DNA of 64,000 nucleotides from Amyelois transitella (Eukaryota > Arthropoda > Insecta > Lepidoptera > Pyralidae). Position 1 is the first letter of the stretch. Each line of letters starts with the position of its first letter. This document shows, in pieces, positions 1 to 11,800 of this stretch. Under the pieces are notes generated by a model. The model saw nothing but the letters and a program-made list of their open reading frames with translations, was not told the DNA's origin and ran no database searches. The position numbers were made by a program, and so were the translations under genes. Where the stretch lies: assembly GCF_032362555.1 (NCBI RefSeq), contig NC_083515.1:5305001-5369000 (forward strand), in the 5' to 3' direction.

Positions 1-8
1 TTCCGGAT

Positions 9-120
9 ATTAGCGTGTACAAACAAACATTCAAACAGACAGACATTTTTTTTTAAATTCACTTTTACTATTTTTATATAGGAATAATCACACAGGTCAC
101 TATTTTTATATAGGAATAAT
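9..120. repeat. LINE-tail-like remnant and short tandem duplication
   Basis: Positions 9-60 read like the 3' tail of an arthropod RTE-type repeat, with runs of CAAACA and CAGACAGACA followed by T-runs. At 67-88 and 99-120 a 22-nt word beginning ACTATTTTTATATAGG is repeated directly with a 32-nt period. The tail assignment is weak because only the last few dozen bases are in the window; the direct repeat is plain. Confidence 0.35.
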
Positions 121-1249
121 TTTTTTTAAATATATTTAATTTACAGACAAAATATTTTACTGTATTGATTTATTACACATTTATGTACAAATGAACTATA
201 TTAAGGCTACAATTTCTAATTAATTTAATAGGTTTATTTCATTTGATTTTAGTGGCGATTAAATAGTCGATGTCTTGTATTGAATTACACTAAATTATAA
301 TTATAAATCTTATTATTTGTTTTCTGCGCATCATTGATGCTGTACATGTAACATTTACATAAGTATTTATAAAAAAATGTTCCAATATTTTTAGGTAAAA
401 AAAGGATTAAAAGAGAAATAAAAACGGCATCAACAGTATGCCACTCCCGATTAACAGATTAAAATTACAGGGGATGGACGCACCACAGAATTTTTTATGA
501 ACATGCCGGGTATATTAAATTCTCATTTTCTGCTCATGCATAAAATTGGTAAATTGTGCTGACGCGATTGAATAAACGAAAATCTTGTTGTAACTTGATA
601 AACATAGTTATGATCGTCTTCTTATATTTTTATTTGAAAATGGTAAATCGTTGTCAAAAATCACAAAAGCAACGTGTAGGTATTAGGAATGTGAAAGTTA
701 CGTAGAAATTGGAATAATATTATACTGCCGCATACTATAAGAAGGCATATTTGCTCAAATGTTTTTACTTCACAGCTTAGCTAAGATATCTTCTTGCTAT
801 ACTATAAATAAAGCCATTGGCGAAAACTTATCTTCTTAAAATAAACCGTGCGTTATTTTAACACTGCGTAGATCTAAAATAAACATTATGAATGAGAAGA
901 CGGGCAGTTTATAAACATGTATCGTAGTTATATGGTTCAGTGACCGTTGCTAGACGGATATAGCCAGTCGATACAGGCCATCGCCTTTATAGCTCAACTC
1001 CGGCCGAGATTGTTTTGCCCTCTACGTTTAACTTTGTGCTGGCTACTAGAAGGGTAAAAGAGAGTGCGGTGAAAGGGCATTTCGTGAAATGTCAATTTTA
1101 TGGGTCAATCTAATAATCAATTTATTCAGGTCAGTAATTAAATCCAGATGACAATAGAGTTACTAAGTACGTACTTAATTAATGTTAAAAAATTGCAAAA
1201 TTGACGAATATATCGGTTTGGCTATAGGTATTTGTTTGTTTTGCAAATT
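121..1249. other. AT-rich DNA, no feature seen
   Basis: No convincing exon, repeat or RNA gene. The stretch is AT-rich with frequent stops in all frames. Confidence 0.5.
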
Positions 1250-1333
1250 AGCTGTTCAGCTGTACCTGGCCTTTCAGTCTTTTCAAGATTGTTGGGTCTG
1301 TCTACTCTAATAAAGACGTGATTATATGTATAA
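1250..1333 (+). repeat. SINE-A, 3' fragment
   Basis: This matches the last third of the commonest repeat in the window (called SINE-A here): a CTTTCAGTCTTTTCAAGA stretch, then a version of TCTGTCTACCCC and the GACGTGATTATATGTA tail. The 5' two thirds are missing. Confidence 0.65.
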
Positions 1334-1338
1334 ATAAA

Positions 1339-1582
1339 TAAATAAAAATATACGGGACAAATTACACTGATTGAGTTGGCCTCGAAGTTAGTTCGAAACT
1401 TGTGTTACGAGATACTAACTCGACGATACTATTAATATATATTCATTCAAGACCCAGACCAATCAGAGAAAGTTCGTTTCTCATCATGCCTCGACCGGGA
1501 TTCGAACACGTTCCGGGTTCTCTGGCCTAGCCCCTGGCCCCTGGATAAGCGTACCTATTACCGTTGCGCCACGGGGGCCGTA
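1339..1582 (-). repeat. SINE-C, tRNA-derived SINE
   Basis: Read on the minus strand it opens with a tRNA-like head (GGCCCCCGTGGCGCAACGGT as A box; a B box of the GGTTCGAATCC type, here slightly mutated), then a body with TGATGAGAAA and a tail TTGTCCCGTATATTTT followed by TTTA repeats. The same body recurs at 16985, 34915, 47338 and 53600. It is a degraded SINE, not a functional tRNA gene, because the acceptor stem does not close. Confidence 0.75.
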
Positions 1583-1936
1583 AATGTATGTATGTAGACA
1601 ATATCTTTTAAAGTTATTAAAATTCTTGTTGTTTACAATAGATACACCATGGGGAGAGAATAATGTTAATAATTTTGCTATTATTAGCGTGTTGACTAAG
1701 CGAATTAATATTGACATCACTAAAGTCGACAGAACAAATAGTTTGGTAAATTTTCGCAAAATACTTGAAAAGGTCATCGTCGTTTCTCAAACTTTTTATT
1801 TTTCTCGGTAACTTGGGACCGTCGACGTAGGTGTCAAGATAACGAGACTTAAGTGTAACTGGGGACTTATCCGAATAGGATAGTATAGGAATGACGAGAT
1901 ACCTATTAAATGTAAAATTTGAATATTGTAAATTAT
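1583..1936. other. no feature seen
   Basis: Overlapping short reading frames exist on both strands, but neither shows a domain, biased codon use or flanking splice sites. Confidence 0.4.
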
Positions 1937-2097
1937 GCCGTGTAGTTCCCGGAACCAATAGGAATAGGCTTATAAACTTGGGTTTCTTTTAGGCGATAGA
2001 TTAGCAACCTGTCGCCATTTGAACTTATCATTCTTTTCAAGACTGACGGCTTCGTCTACCCCGCAATTGATATATACGTGATTTTATGTATGTATGT
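1937..2097 (+). repeat. SINE-A copy with internal deletion
   Basis: It starts with the SINE-A head (GCCGTGTAGTTCCCGGAACC), jumps to GGCTTATAAACTTGGG, and ends with the ATGTATGTATGT tail. About 60 nt after the head and a second block in the middle are missing compared with the copy at 29845. Confidence 0.75.
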
Positions 2098-2129
2098 AAA
2101 TTTGGCGTTGTTATGCATACAAAGTATTA

Positions 2130-2390
2130 ATATACATGGAATAAATCACACAGATTAAGTTAGCCCCAAAGTAAGATCGAGGCTTCTTTTGGTTTACAAT
2201 TTTCTATGATATTATGTTGACAAAATGTGATTATAACAATTCCTTAAGTAAACTAATAATAAATCTACCTGATAAAAAAAAGTAAAATTTTTTGACTACT
2301 TACTTTTTTATGACAAATACAAATAAATACACAACCAAGACTTAGGCCACTCAGAAAAAGTTATTTTTCCATCATGACCTATAATTTATC
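2130..2390 (-). repeat. degraded SINE-C copy
   Basis: The minus strand keeps scattered SINE-C words: the tail near 2130, the TAACTTAATCTGTGTGATTT region, and the CCAAGAC...AGAAAAAGTTATTTTT body block near 2330-2380. The tRNA-like head has been lost and about 90 nt of unrelated AT-rich sequence interrupts the body. Confidence 0.5.
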
Positions 2391-4255
2391 TTTCGTTTTA
2401 GTCTCGGTTGAAAACGAAAGGGATTTTTTCGAATATTGTCGAGTAAATTGCTCGGCTATTCCGTAGCGGAATAAAAATACTCATTGGTCGGCGGAGAGCG
2501 ACTCGAGCCGCATTTGTTTTACAAGTCACACTCCTCGTTAGAGCTTTCGAGTCGAGAGTCTGAGACTTGCAAAGCTACAATTAAGAAGCACGTTTTTATA
2601 AGGATTCAATTAAATTATTCAACCAATTATCAATTACTTTATTGTGTTGTTTACACTTGTCCTTACTTGGGTTTATCAAATTTTACACTTAATTTATTAT
2701 TGTTTTTATAGGAACTTTCTAGTATAAAATTCAATATCAAACAATTTAAAGAAGAAATATAACATATGTCACTTTTGAATATCTAAATGTATATCCCAGT
2801 TATAAAAAGCATTATGAGGTCTAAATATTCAAGTGTTTAAGTTAAAATCGGTTTGCTTAAAGTTATTAGGTAATAAGTTACATAATCAATATTTTACATC
2901 CTTACAATATCGCGTAACTAAACATTAAAAGCCATTTGTTAGAGTTCCGCTAACAGCCCAGTATCACACTGAATATTTACGACTTCGGTGAAAATGGAAC
3001 CTTCCCTCTAATCTCGGTTGTTATGATAATCCTCGTCTGCGTAGAAGCTTTAAAAATTTAAAATTAAAGGTTTATTTTTTAGTCAAAATGATTTAATAGG
3101 TCGAGTTTACTTAGAATAAATATCCTTAAAATAAAAAGGTATGAACTCTGATATTATGTTAAATGAATCCATCCCATTTACATGAAAAATTCTAGCAAAT
3201 TTGCATAGAAGCCAGTTAAAATATAAGTACCATTTTACCATTGTAGGAGACCTACATCCTGCAGTGGATCAATAGGCTATAAAAGAAGATTATCCTCTTT
3301 AAGTAATGCAAAGATACGTTTTGTTATAAATTATATAATGGCCACATATGTTATCTTGCGAAACCCGCTAGCTATTTGGGGAACGAATATCTGGCCATGT
3401 CGGCTAAACTAAGCCCAGAGGGTGAAATGAAGAAGTCTTGCTTGCTTGGAGTCGTCAGGAATGATAAAATTGACTACGCCCAAAACCAGTCGAACTTATC
3501 TATCTCTATCCATTTTAGTCAAAAATACTAAATGTACAGACAAAATATTTTTAATGTTTTATTATATGTTGCTTATAACCTGTCTCAATTTTGCATGTTA
3601 GGATATTAAGTAAACATCTTCCAGCACTGAACGTTTATCAATTCAAAAATATTAGTGTGGTATCTACGAGTGTATAATCAGCAATCACAGTCGTCGCTCT
3701 GAATGTATATTCAGCTAGAAATTCGTAGCATTTTTTGTCTGTAGTCATTGACCTGACTTTTACAACTTGCACGACTTCTTTTAATATCGCTAATGAGAAA
3801 GATGAGAGATAGTATAGATAAGCTTACAGTTCGTATAGTCGCGAGCAGTCGATGTCAGACGCGAAAGGGTTTTTGTGTCAGCATCACTGACGCGGCGCCT
3901 CATGCCCTATATTTTCTATAGAAACAGTTTGAGTGTTCAAATTCCCTTTAAACCAGTTCACGATATTTTACTTGGAATTATCAGTATAAGAGAAGGTGTT
4001 AGCCATCTTTGTATGGAGATTGTTTTATTCTACATAAAATCAGGTCTTAATCATTAACGGAGTAGACAGAGTCATGCCTCTGACGCTCTAAATAGAACTA
4101 TGTTATCAATTTACTTCGGAAATATTTGCTAATAATAAAATTTCTTTTTTTTCATCTGAATGAGCCTGCGAGTAGTAGTGAGATATTGCTTCAGAGTTTG
4201 GGGATCGCAATGATAGAATATGTAAACTGGTACATGTTGTGAAAACATTCATTCA
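2391..4255. other. no gene recognised
   Basis: AT-rich DNA. A region near 2490-2575 has higher GC and a loose inverted repeat built on CGACTCGAG/TTCGAGTCG, but no exon structure that I can defend. Confidence 0.4.
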
Positions 4256-4460
4256 TATGATCACGTTTATATCCCTTGCAGGGTAGACAGCGCCAACAGT
4301 CTTGAAAAGATTAATAGACCACGTTCAGGTGTTTGGCTTAATGATAGAATTGAGATTCAAATAGTGACAGGTAGTTAGTCCATCGCCCAAAAGAAGAATC
4401 CTATGTTTTTATACAATATCCTTTACTCGATTTTTACGACATCTATGGGTACGCGATGGA
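4256..4460 (-). repeat. SINE-A copy
   Basis: Minus-strand SINE-A, nearly complete at its 3' end (GATCACGTTTATATCCCTTG read on plus) through the TTTTTACGACATC block. The head is missing and there are several substitutions. Confidence 0.75.
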
Positions 4461-7400
4461 ACTGTGAAAACATTTGCCAATTCTTACCGTCAGCTGTTTT
4501 TTTAAACTAACCATCTCTCCTTGAAATTTTTTAGTAACTAGTTGCAAATAGCAAATGATTGTTATCTTTTAATTTGTTCTTACAACGTCCATATAAAGGA
4601 ATTAAGTGATATTATTATTTTAGACCAAGCCAAGCCCTAAACGGCTGTGTTCGTACATGCATACAAAAGGGGTTCGTTTCCTTCGTGCGTTTGATGTAGG
4701 AGTAAATTAAAATGAAATGTTAATTACAATTTTATTACATTTATTTGAATTTATTTGTGACAAATGATGACATACAATATGTATATTTTATCGCTAAATA
4801 TTATTTGAGCGCATGGGTTTTCAATTCCTAAATCAGCCAAGCCAATCTGACCGCCAAAATTTGAACGAAAATATTAGCAAAAAAACTTATAGAATATTTA
4901 CAGTAAGAATACAAAATATATAATTTTGGCACAATCGCGCAGGAAGATGGTATAAAAATTCCATTAAACAAAATTATTTATATACAGATAATTTAATACA
5001 ATACATGCAATAGGCATTCTGACTGATTTCTGTTTAAGTGTTTATTTTACTACCCATACCAATTTAAACATTAGTAAAAAAAATCACATCGCTGCACAAC
5101 ACATTATTTGTGCGATACCAAAACGCCCCATATTAAATGACACTAGTTTGTGACAGCACAAGCTTTTATTTTGTTCGATCGTAAAAAAATCTACCGTATT
5201 TAACATAATACGAATTTACCGATGGTAAAATTATTTCTGAACTACCTACCTATATAAAAAAATTGAATATTACATCATACTTTGAATACATATAAAATAA
5301 TTACGGCATAAAAATTAAAAAGCCATAAATGTAAATATTGTGTATTTTATCATATTATTGACTTATTTATATGTTTGTTACTCTGTCAAAATCCCTATTG
5401 TATTTAAGTACAGATACGTTGAACTTTATTGTATTTGTAAAATATTAGGATTACAAAAAAATTTTGGTTACATACTCGTACATAGTATATGTAATATTAA
5501 ATGAAAGGTAAATTTAGTTGTATGACACAAGGAATTGAATATACATAATATGTCACTTATATACATAAAACCTTAAACCAGCAAAGAAAAATAAAAATAT
5601 TTTCTCAAACAGAATGAAATGTTTGACACCAAGAGGATTAAGTCTTTAGAAATGGTTTTTTTTTCACAATATATTTTTTGATGCACGCGCGTTTCTGTTC
5701 AACACGTTCACTGGTCATAAGCGCGTAATCGCAAACTGTATGTGTTGTAGTAGACTTAATTGATCACAAAATTTAACCTGGTTCCGACCGAAGAAAGTTA
5801 TTATTTGTTACGAGAGAAAACAAATATTTAAATGCAGTTATATGTTTGTAATTTTGAGCAGAGCTGCATTCAGTTATAGAATCGTTATATAAAGTAACTT
5901 GATAGCAAAAATCGGCTCATTTTGCGCGTTAGTGCATAATTATATATCGCAACGAATGTGCCGCTCTAGGTTGTTGAAACTTTATTGGATTTTGAATTTC
6001 TGCTTATATTGGAATTCATAGCATTGAATAACGCTAAGGTGTTCTGAAAAATCACGAAGTGTCATCGAGTCTGCGTTTGCTAGGCGTTAATTGCGATCGA
6101 CTCGCATCGTCAGTGCATAATATCAAGTCTATACGTACAGCGGGATGCGGCGCGGATCGCTTTACTAAAGATAAATATAATTTAAAGTACAGACAAGTTC
6201 TAATGAATAGTATCCTTTGCACACGCCGCGCGATGACGAAATACACTTTATAGAATAGAATTGAAAGTATACAACACACAATAGGATTTCAATATTAAAT
6301 CAATACAATAATAAAATATTAGAAGATAAACGATAGAAGTTTTGTAAAGCAATATTCTTTTAGTTTTCAGTTCTTTCACTAAAGCCGAGCCTTCATATAT
6401 GTATTAATTATATAATTAAATATATATATAATGTAACTACAGGGTCTAAGAAACCACAGTTACAGCTTCATGACTGCATCATTAAATATCCATTAGTATG
6501 TATCTATTAAATTGCCTAGACTTGAGACAGGTCCCAGTCGTCGACGTTTATCGTTCGATTAAAATGCTTAACTATGTTTTGCTAAACGCTAATGACAATT
6601 ATTATTTTTACAGTACTTAAAAATGTTGACTATTCAGTCGGGTTCCTTAACACTATGATGAACTATAATGAACCAGTAAATTTATTCTCATCGCATACAT
6701 TTTTTAATAAAAGTACGAGTGATATTAGTGTAGGAAGAAATTGGCTTGTTTTATTGAGTGTAATTACAAAACTAGTACACAATTTTAATCAATTTGATTT
6801 ATAAATTAAATGAGCGCAAATGCTAACGGAACAACTATTCGATTGTAACGTTTTTTATATATTTTAATTAAAAATATACATTTTGAATATATTTAATACA
6901 AACCAATAAGGGATATGATAATTTACAAAACCAATTTAAACAGGTTTATATCAATTGCTTGTATGAATTATTTATCAATAATTGAAAACTGGACTGAAAT
7001 GGAACTGTGTATTACTTGCACATTACTTAGTCTAATTTACACACATTCATGTTTAAATCACAAAGTACCAACAGGGTTCAATCAAAAAACGTTAAATGAT
7101 TCTATTATGATTAAACCATTTTCGTGCAATTCATCTGTCTCTACACATTAGCTTAGCTACAGAGCTTAAATGACAACAGCAGTGACTTTAAATGTAAAAG
7201 CTTCCTAATCTTGTTTCTATCTACTGTTAGTCTAAGTAACAGATGTCTAAAATCCAATCGACTTAAGATTATTAGCTGTACAGTGTTTAAAACTATTATC
7301 CTCTAGTTCAATACTTAGCAACGTAAACGAAAGATGAAATCGAAGTATACATAGTTTGTGCCAAATAAGTGGGATGTTTTTCTAACATCTAGGTAGTTAT

Positions 7401-8484
7401 ATTGCAGCGTGTGCACACTGGAAAAGTTGTAGATAACAACAATTGTTGCGTTATTATGAAAGGTAAAACAAGTATAATGACTAACTGGACTTCAGTATAT
7501 TCCTGTCTATTGGAATTGGAGAGTTTAGCGGTGAAAGTTCTGCATGTAACATTAGGTATTTAAATATTTAATTATCGATTTTGTATTGGACAAAATTTTA
7601 TGAAGCTACCAAATATCTAAAATTACTGGTATTTTACATCAATGATTTCTTTACACAAATGTATATTAATGTATACAAAGTCGCCAAAAAATGTATCGAA
7701 ACACTACATTTAGTCATGTTAATGTCGTTGTCTCTCAAGTTGATTCTTATCCTATTGCGATGGCAATTTCGAATTAGTAGATTTTCCAATTGACACACGT
7801 TCAGAGAAAGATTTTTGGTCCTAATTCACTTTTCTCTATACGTTTCACGGTGTTAAATAATTACGAAAACATCAAACGAAGCTGGACACTTTACAAAATT
7901 ACAAAATGAATCGGTAGGTATCGCTCCACCGAGGAAAGCGCATTTTAAAAACCTATTGTTAATTACGTCCCTCTCAAAGTCTATAGAACGGTAAAGGCAC
8001 GGTCATGATGTGTATTGCACTTATGGGATTACTTGTCCATACAGACAGAGAGAAGAAATTTCTTCTAAATGGTTCAAAACACGCTCTTATCTACGAGTCA
8101 AGTCGAGGAAAGCATTTCAAGGCACATACTTTTAGAAACAATAGTAGTGGTGCAAAGAGGAAATGTAGCCGCACCACGTTTAAGGTAAAGTTACGTCAGG
8201 TGAATCCAAATTAGAGAGATCGCTAAAAGCGTAACCTACGATGAGAGATCCGATATCCGAAAAGTATTGTGAATCTTCTAATTGGCTAATCTCGGGCGTT
8301 CGGTAACAGATACATCCCGTAGTACCTTCGATACGATTACATACATTTACATTCATACGTTATACAAAGTGAATAGGTATATTTTTTTTTTATCGAAGCT
8401 CTTGCAGTTCACTAAAATGATTACCTGCACTTTATCACCGTTTTATAAACAGGAAACACTTTCCGAAAGTTCACATAGAAGCAC
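4461..8484. other. AT-rich intergenic stretch or long 3' flank
   Basis: No domain, repeat or RNA gene recognised. It lies downstream of the minus-strand gene ending at 8821, so part could be an extended 3' untranslated region. The opposing short frames near 6052-6279 show no coding bias. Confidence 0.35.
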
Positions 8485-8486
8485 AT

Positions 8487-8498
8487 TTTATTTTTATT
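8487..8498 (-). terminator. candidate poly(A) signals
   Basis: Two AATAAA hexamers in a row on the minus strand, about 325 nt below the stop codon of the gene at 8821-16786. They would give a compact 3' untranslated region. The hexamer is common in AT-rich DNA, so this is only suggestive. Confidence 0.35.
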
Positions 8499-8820
8499 CT
8501 TAAATAACGAATTCATTTCCACATACATCACCGTTAGCTATCGTGGAAATATGATTTCCGTTAGTCTTTTCGTGTATGTGACAGGAGCGATTAAAGGGCC
8601 CGGGTCAAAAAACTGGAGGTTCATTTCTCCTGTCACAAGGAAGGCGGAGACACGCGCCGCGACAAAGATGTCTTGCGGCGTGCAGAAAGGCAGGGGTGCG
8701 GGGCGGGGCATGCGGGGGCGCGGGCGGCGGCAGCACGGGCGACAGCGAGCCGGCGCGGGAGGCGCTGTCCGCCGCGGACGGCGGGCGCTACACGTGTGTG
8801 CATGCGCCCGCCGCCACGGG

Positions 8821-11800
8821 TCAGCCGCCCGCCAGCGCGTCCTCCGGCTCCGGAGACCAGCAGTTGTCTGACAGCCAGCACCCCACCACAACGGTAAGAA
8901 AGCCGATCAGGAGAGCCAACACTATGTAAACCTCCGCGTTTCCTATTCAAACACAATACTAATTAGTACATATTCCCAAAAAAATATATATCATATTTAA
9001 AATATAATAAATTATAAATATGTCAATGAGGAGGGATTAATTTTAGGTTTCTCATTTGACATTTGTCTTTCTTTTTATTAGAACTTACCTAATTGTTTTC
9101 GAATGCCAAGAGGCTGCCGACTGCGCCAGAGCGAATTGATGAGCGTGGGATCCCCTCGTGTGCGCCAGTCCCGATAACCTCGCCCTCTGGAATACTGACT
9201 GAATCTGTGTGCAAATATAACGAGAGATACAATGTGATCGTGCCTTCAAAATGAAAGTAACTCTTTTATAGCTGTCATAATAATTCTACTAGGCGTATTA
9301 TTTCATCATAATTCTATCTACAATAATAAAAAAAGTGACACCATTGTAATAAGACAGCAAAATTGCCGAAGGTGCTTTGATCGCAGCTCTGGCGTCAAGC
9401 CAACAACTTTCAATGCCGAAGCTTTCCGCTCGTACAGGACTTTACTGATGACAGCAAAAAAGCGAAATTGAATTGTTACAACTTTCCGTCCTTAGGATTA
9501 AATGCGATTCGTGCACATATGTAGGTACATACCTATCTAATAATTATAATAGTGATGTGTTTCATGCGAATGCAGTTGTAACTACTGTGATAAAAATATC
9601 ATGGAAAAATCTAAAGCAAATCAATAAAGATTTAAATCTTTAATTACAGAATATTTTTTATAATTTATGGTCTTCACAAAATATATTCAGGGACTCTAAT
9701 TTTCTAAATGTTTCATTGAATTTTATAAAACAATTCAATTTCGCAAATAATTATCATATCCTAAGCCTATAATTGATTTTCTTGTCGATTGTGAGGCATA
9801 AATAAAGGATAAAATGTTTATAAAAGAGGGCCAGGATTTTTGTTTATGTCTGTTGTGGGATTGTTTATTGAATAGTTCAAAGTTGCACCAATAACGTACT
9901 TGAAACTACTGGTGGTTAATTAAAACGTGCAATTATTTTCAGTTGATTATAATCTCATGCAGCGGAACTATTCAAATCATTCATCGGCAACATTCGATGG
10001 TTTATAAAGAGTTTTGGCAATGGCTCCTAAATTATAAAAAACCTTCTGTAATTACATCTTCCAAGCAGTAAATTACTTACGTTATCTCGTCGCAGCCATT
10101 TTGTTGCGTATAATAAAATAGGTACATAAGATGATTTTCATGATCAGGTATCTTTTAACTTAACATGAGATATATTTCCCAAAAACGGTTAGGTATACTA
10201 ATTTTAAAACCATGATTAGAGAAAATCATTATAAAACATTTATTTTATATATTAATTCAGTGTGGACATGAAAAATACTTTTTAACTTAATACAGCTGAA
10301 AACTTTGTGAGACATTCTTATCAGTTATTTGAGAGCTTTCCGAAAATAACTTCACAGAAGACGTTAAATTTTTAACCGTGTTCCGGGCAAACCGTCTGCT
10401 GCACTTTGCAACTCGTGTTAAATATTTTAGACACAATGCTTCACTAGAATAGATTCTGTATTCCCAATATGCTAAAAATAAATAATGAAATACTGGCTGG
10501 AAACACGCATTTCTCTTGTAAGTATGTAAATTTTTTGGCCACGTCATGTTTAGAAGAGCCATTTTCGTCGGAAGCATTTTCTATAAAGAACTTCTATTCT
10601 TACTTAGTTTTAAACGTTTTAAATATATCCTTAACACTCTTTGGACATCTTTATTTATAGCAGTGCAAGTATTACAGATATATCTTCAAATTCAGAATCG
10701 CAGCATCTGATCTTAAGTACGCCCTAGAGAGATGATTGCGGCGTTTATCCGGTATTGGGCTTCTGTTATCGGGTTGTTACGGTACGCTGATGCTATATGA
10801 ATTTAACCTTCAAAAATGTTACTCAAAATATTGTTATAAAAGTGACATGAGGTTGTGAAATAATTTTATAACCACATTTTGCTTTGATTACTAGATGATA
10901 TAAATGAAAGCCGCGTAAGATTTTGTTCATTTTACTAGGCAGTAACAAGTAATGCACTATTGGTTTTATTTTAGAGAGGATAATATTTTATTGAGCGTTA
11001 TTTCAAGTAGATTACATTACTAACGCTGCCAGTTTGAAACGTCCTTAAATTCTTCGTTATTTCATTTTATCAGTAAAACAAGACGTTCAGTATAACTACT
11101 TTTACAGATATGAAATTTAAAAAAATATGCATGTATGTGCAGTGCTCTGTGCCTATCTAGTAATGAGAATTCAGTTGCTGTAGCATTCAAAGTGTTTCGC
11201 AGATTACTTCACGGCTGCACTAGTGTTCTGGGAAATTTATGTTCTATTACTAATGTATATGCAAGGAGCTCAGCTTGTGTAAACAGAATCTCTGATTTTA
11301 TTCTAGCACAGATTCCAAATACATGTTCATTCTAAATTTAATTCTTTCCTTATTTCTCTTGAGTCTCTGTAAAAGTACGAGATTAAAATTATTTGGTTAA
11401 TCCTACATGGTTGCGTGACTATTTTTTAATTTTCAGGCAGATGCTTATCTGCCATAATAATTCTTATGAATGTATATGCATAAGTTATGTTTATTTACTT
11501 AAACTATCTTTTTGTAAATGGATTCCTTAATAAATACGTTAAAATAATGCAAATAAATATAAATGACACAATGGATGACGCAAAATAGAATATTTTATGT
11601 AGACATGTATTATTCCTATTTGGATTGAACCTGTCATGTATGCATTGGAAATGGCCCATCTGCCCAACATAAATAGAACGCGGCTCTGTCAGTAGCCGAT
11701 TAGAAGCACATAGCACTGAAATCAATTAAGGTAATTAGATACTTATCTGCATTGATTTTGAGTGGAACTCTTCACAATCTTATTAAAAAACATTTTTCTA

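Noticed and set aside
6052-6279. Overlapping frames on both strands
   Set aside because: Mutual shadows without start context, bias or splice sites that favour either strand.
8640-8891. Plus-strand exon with an immunoglobulin-like D-x-G-x-Y-x-C word (ADGGRYTC) and a GTAAGA donor
   Set aside because: It is antisense to the last exon and 3' region of the minus-strand gene, which is supported by phase matches over four exons and a membrane helix. The rest of an Ig domain is not visible upstream. GC-rich DNA makes both strands look coding.
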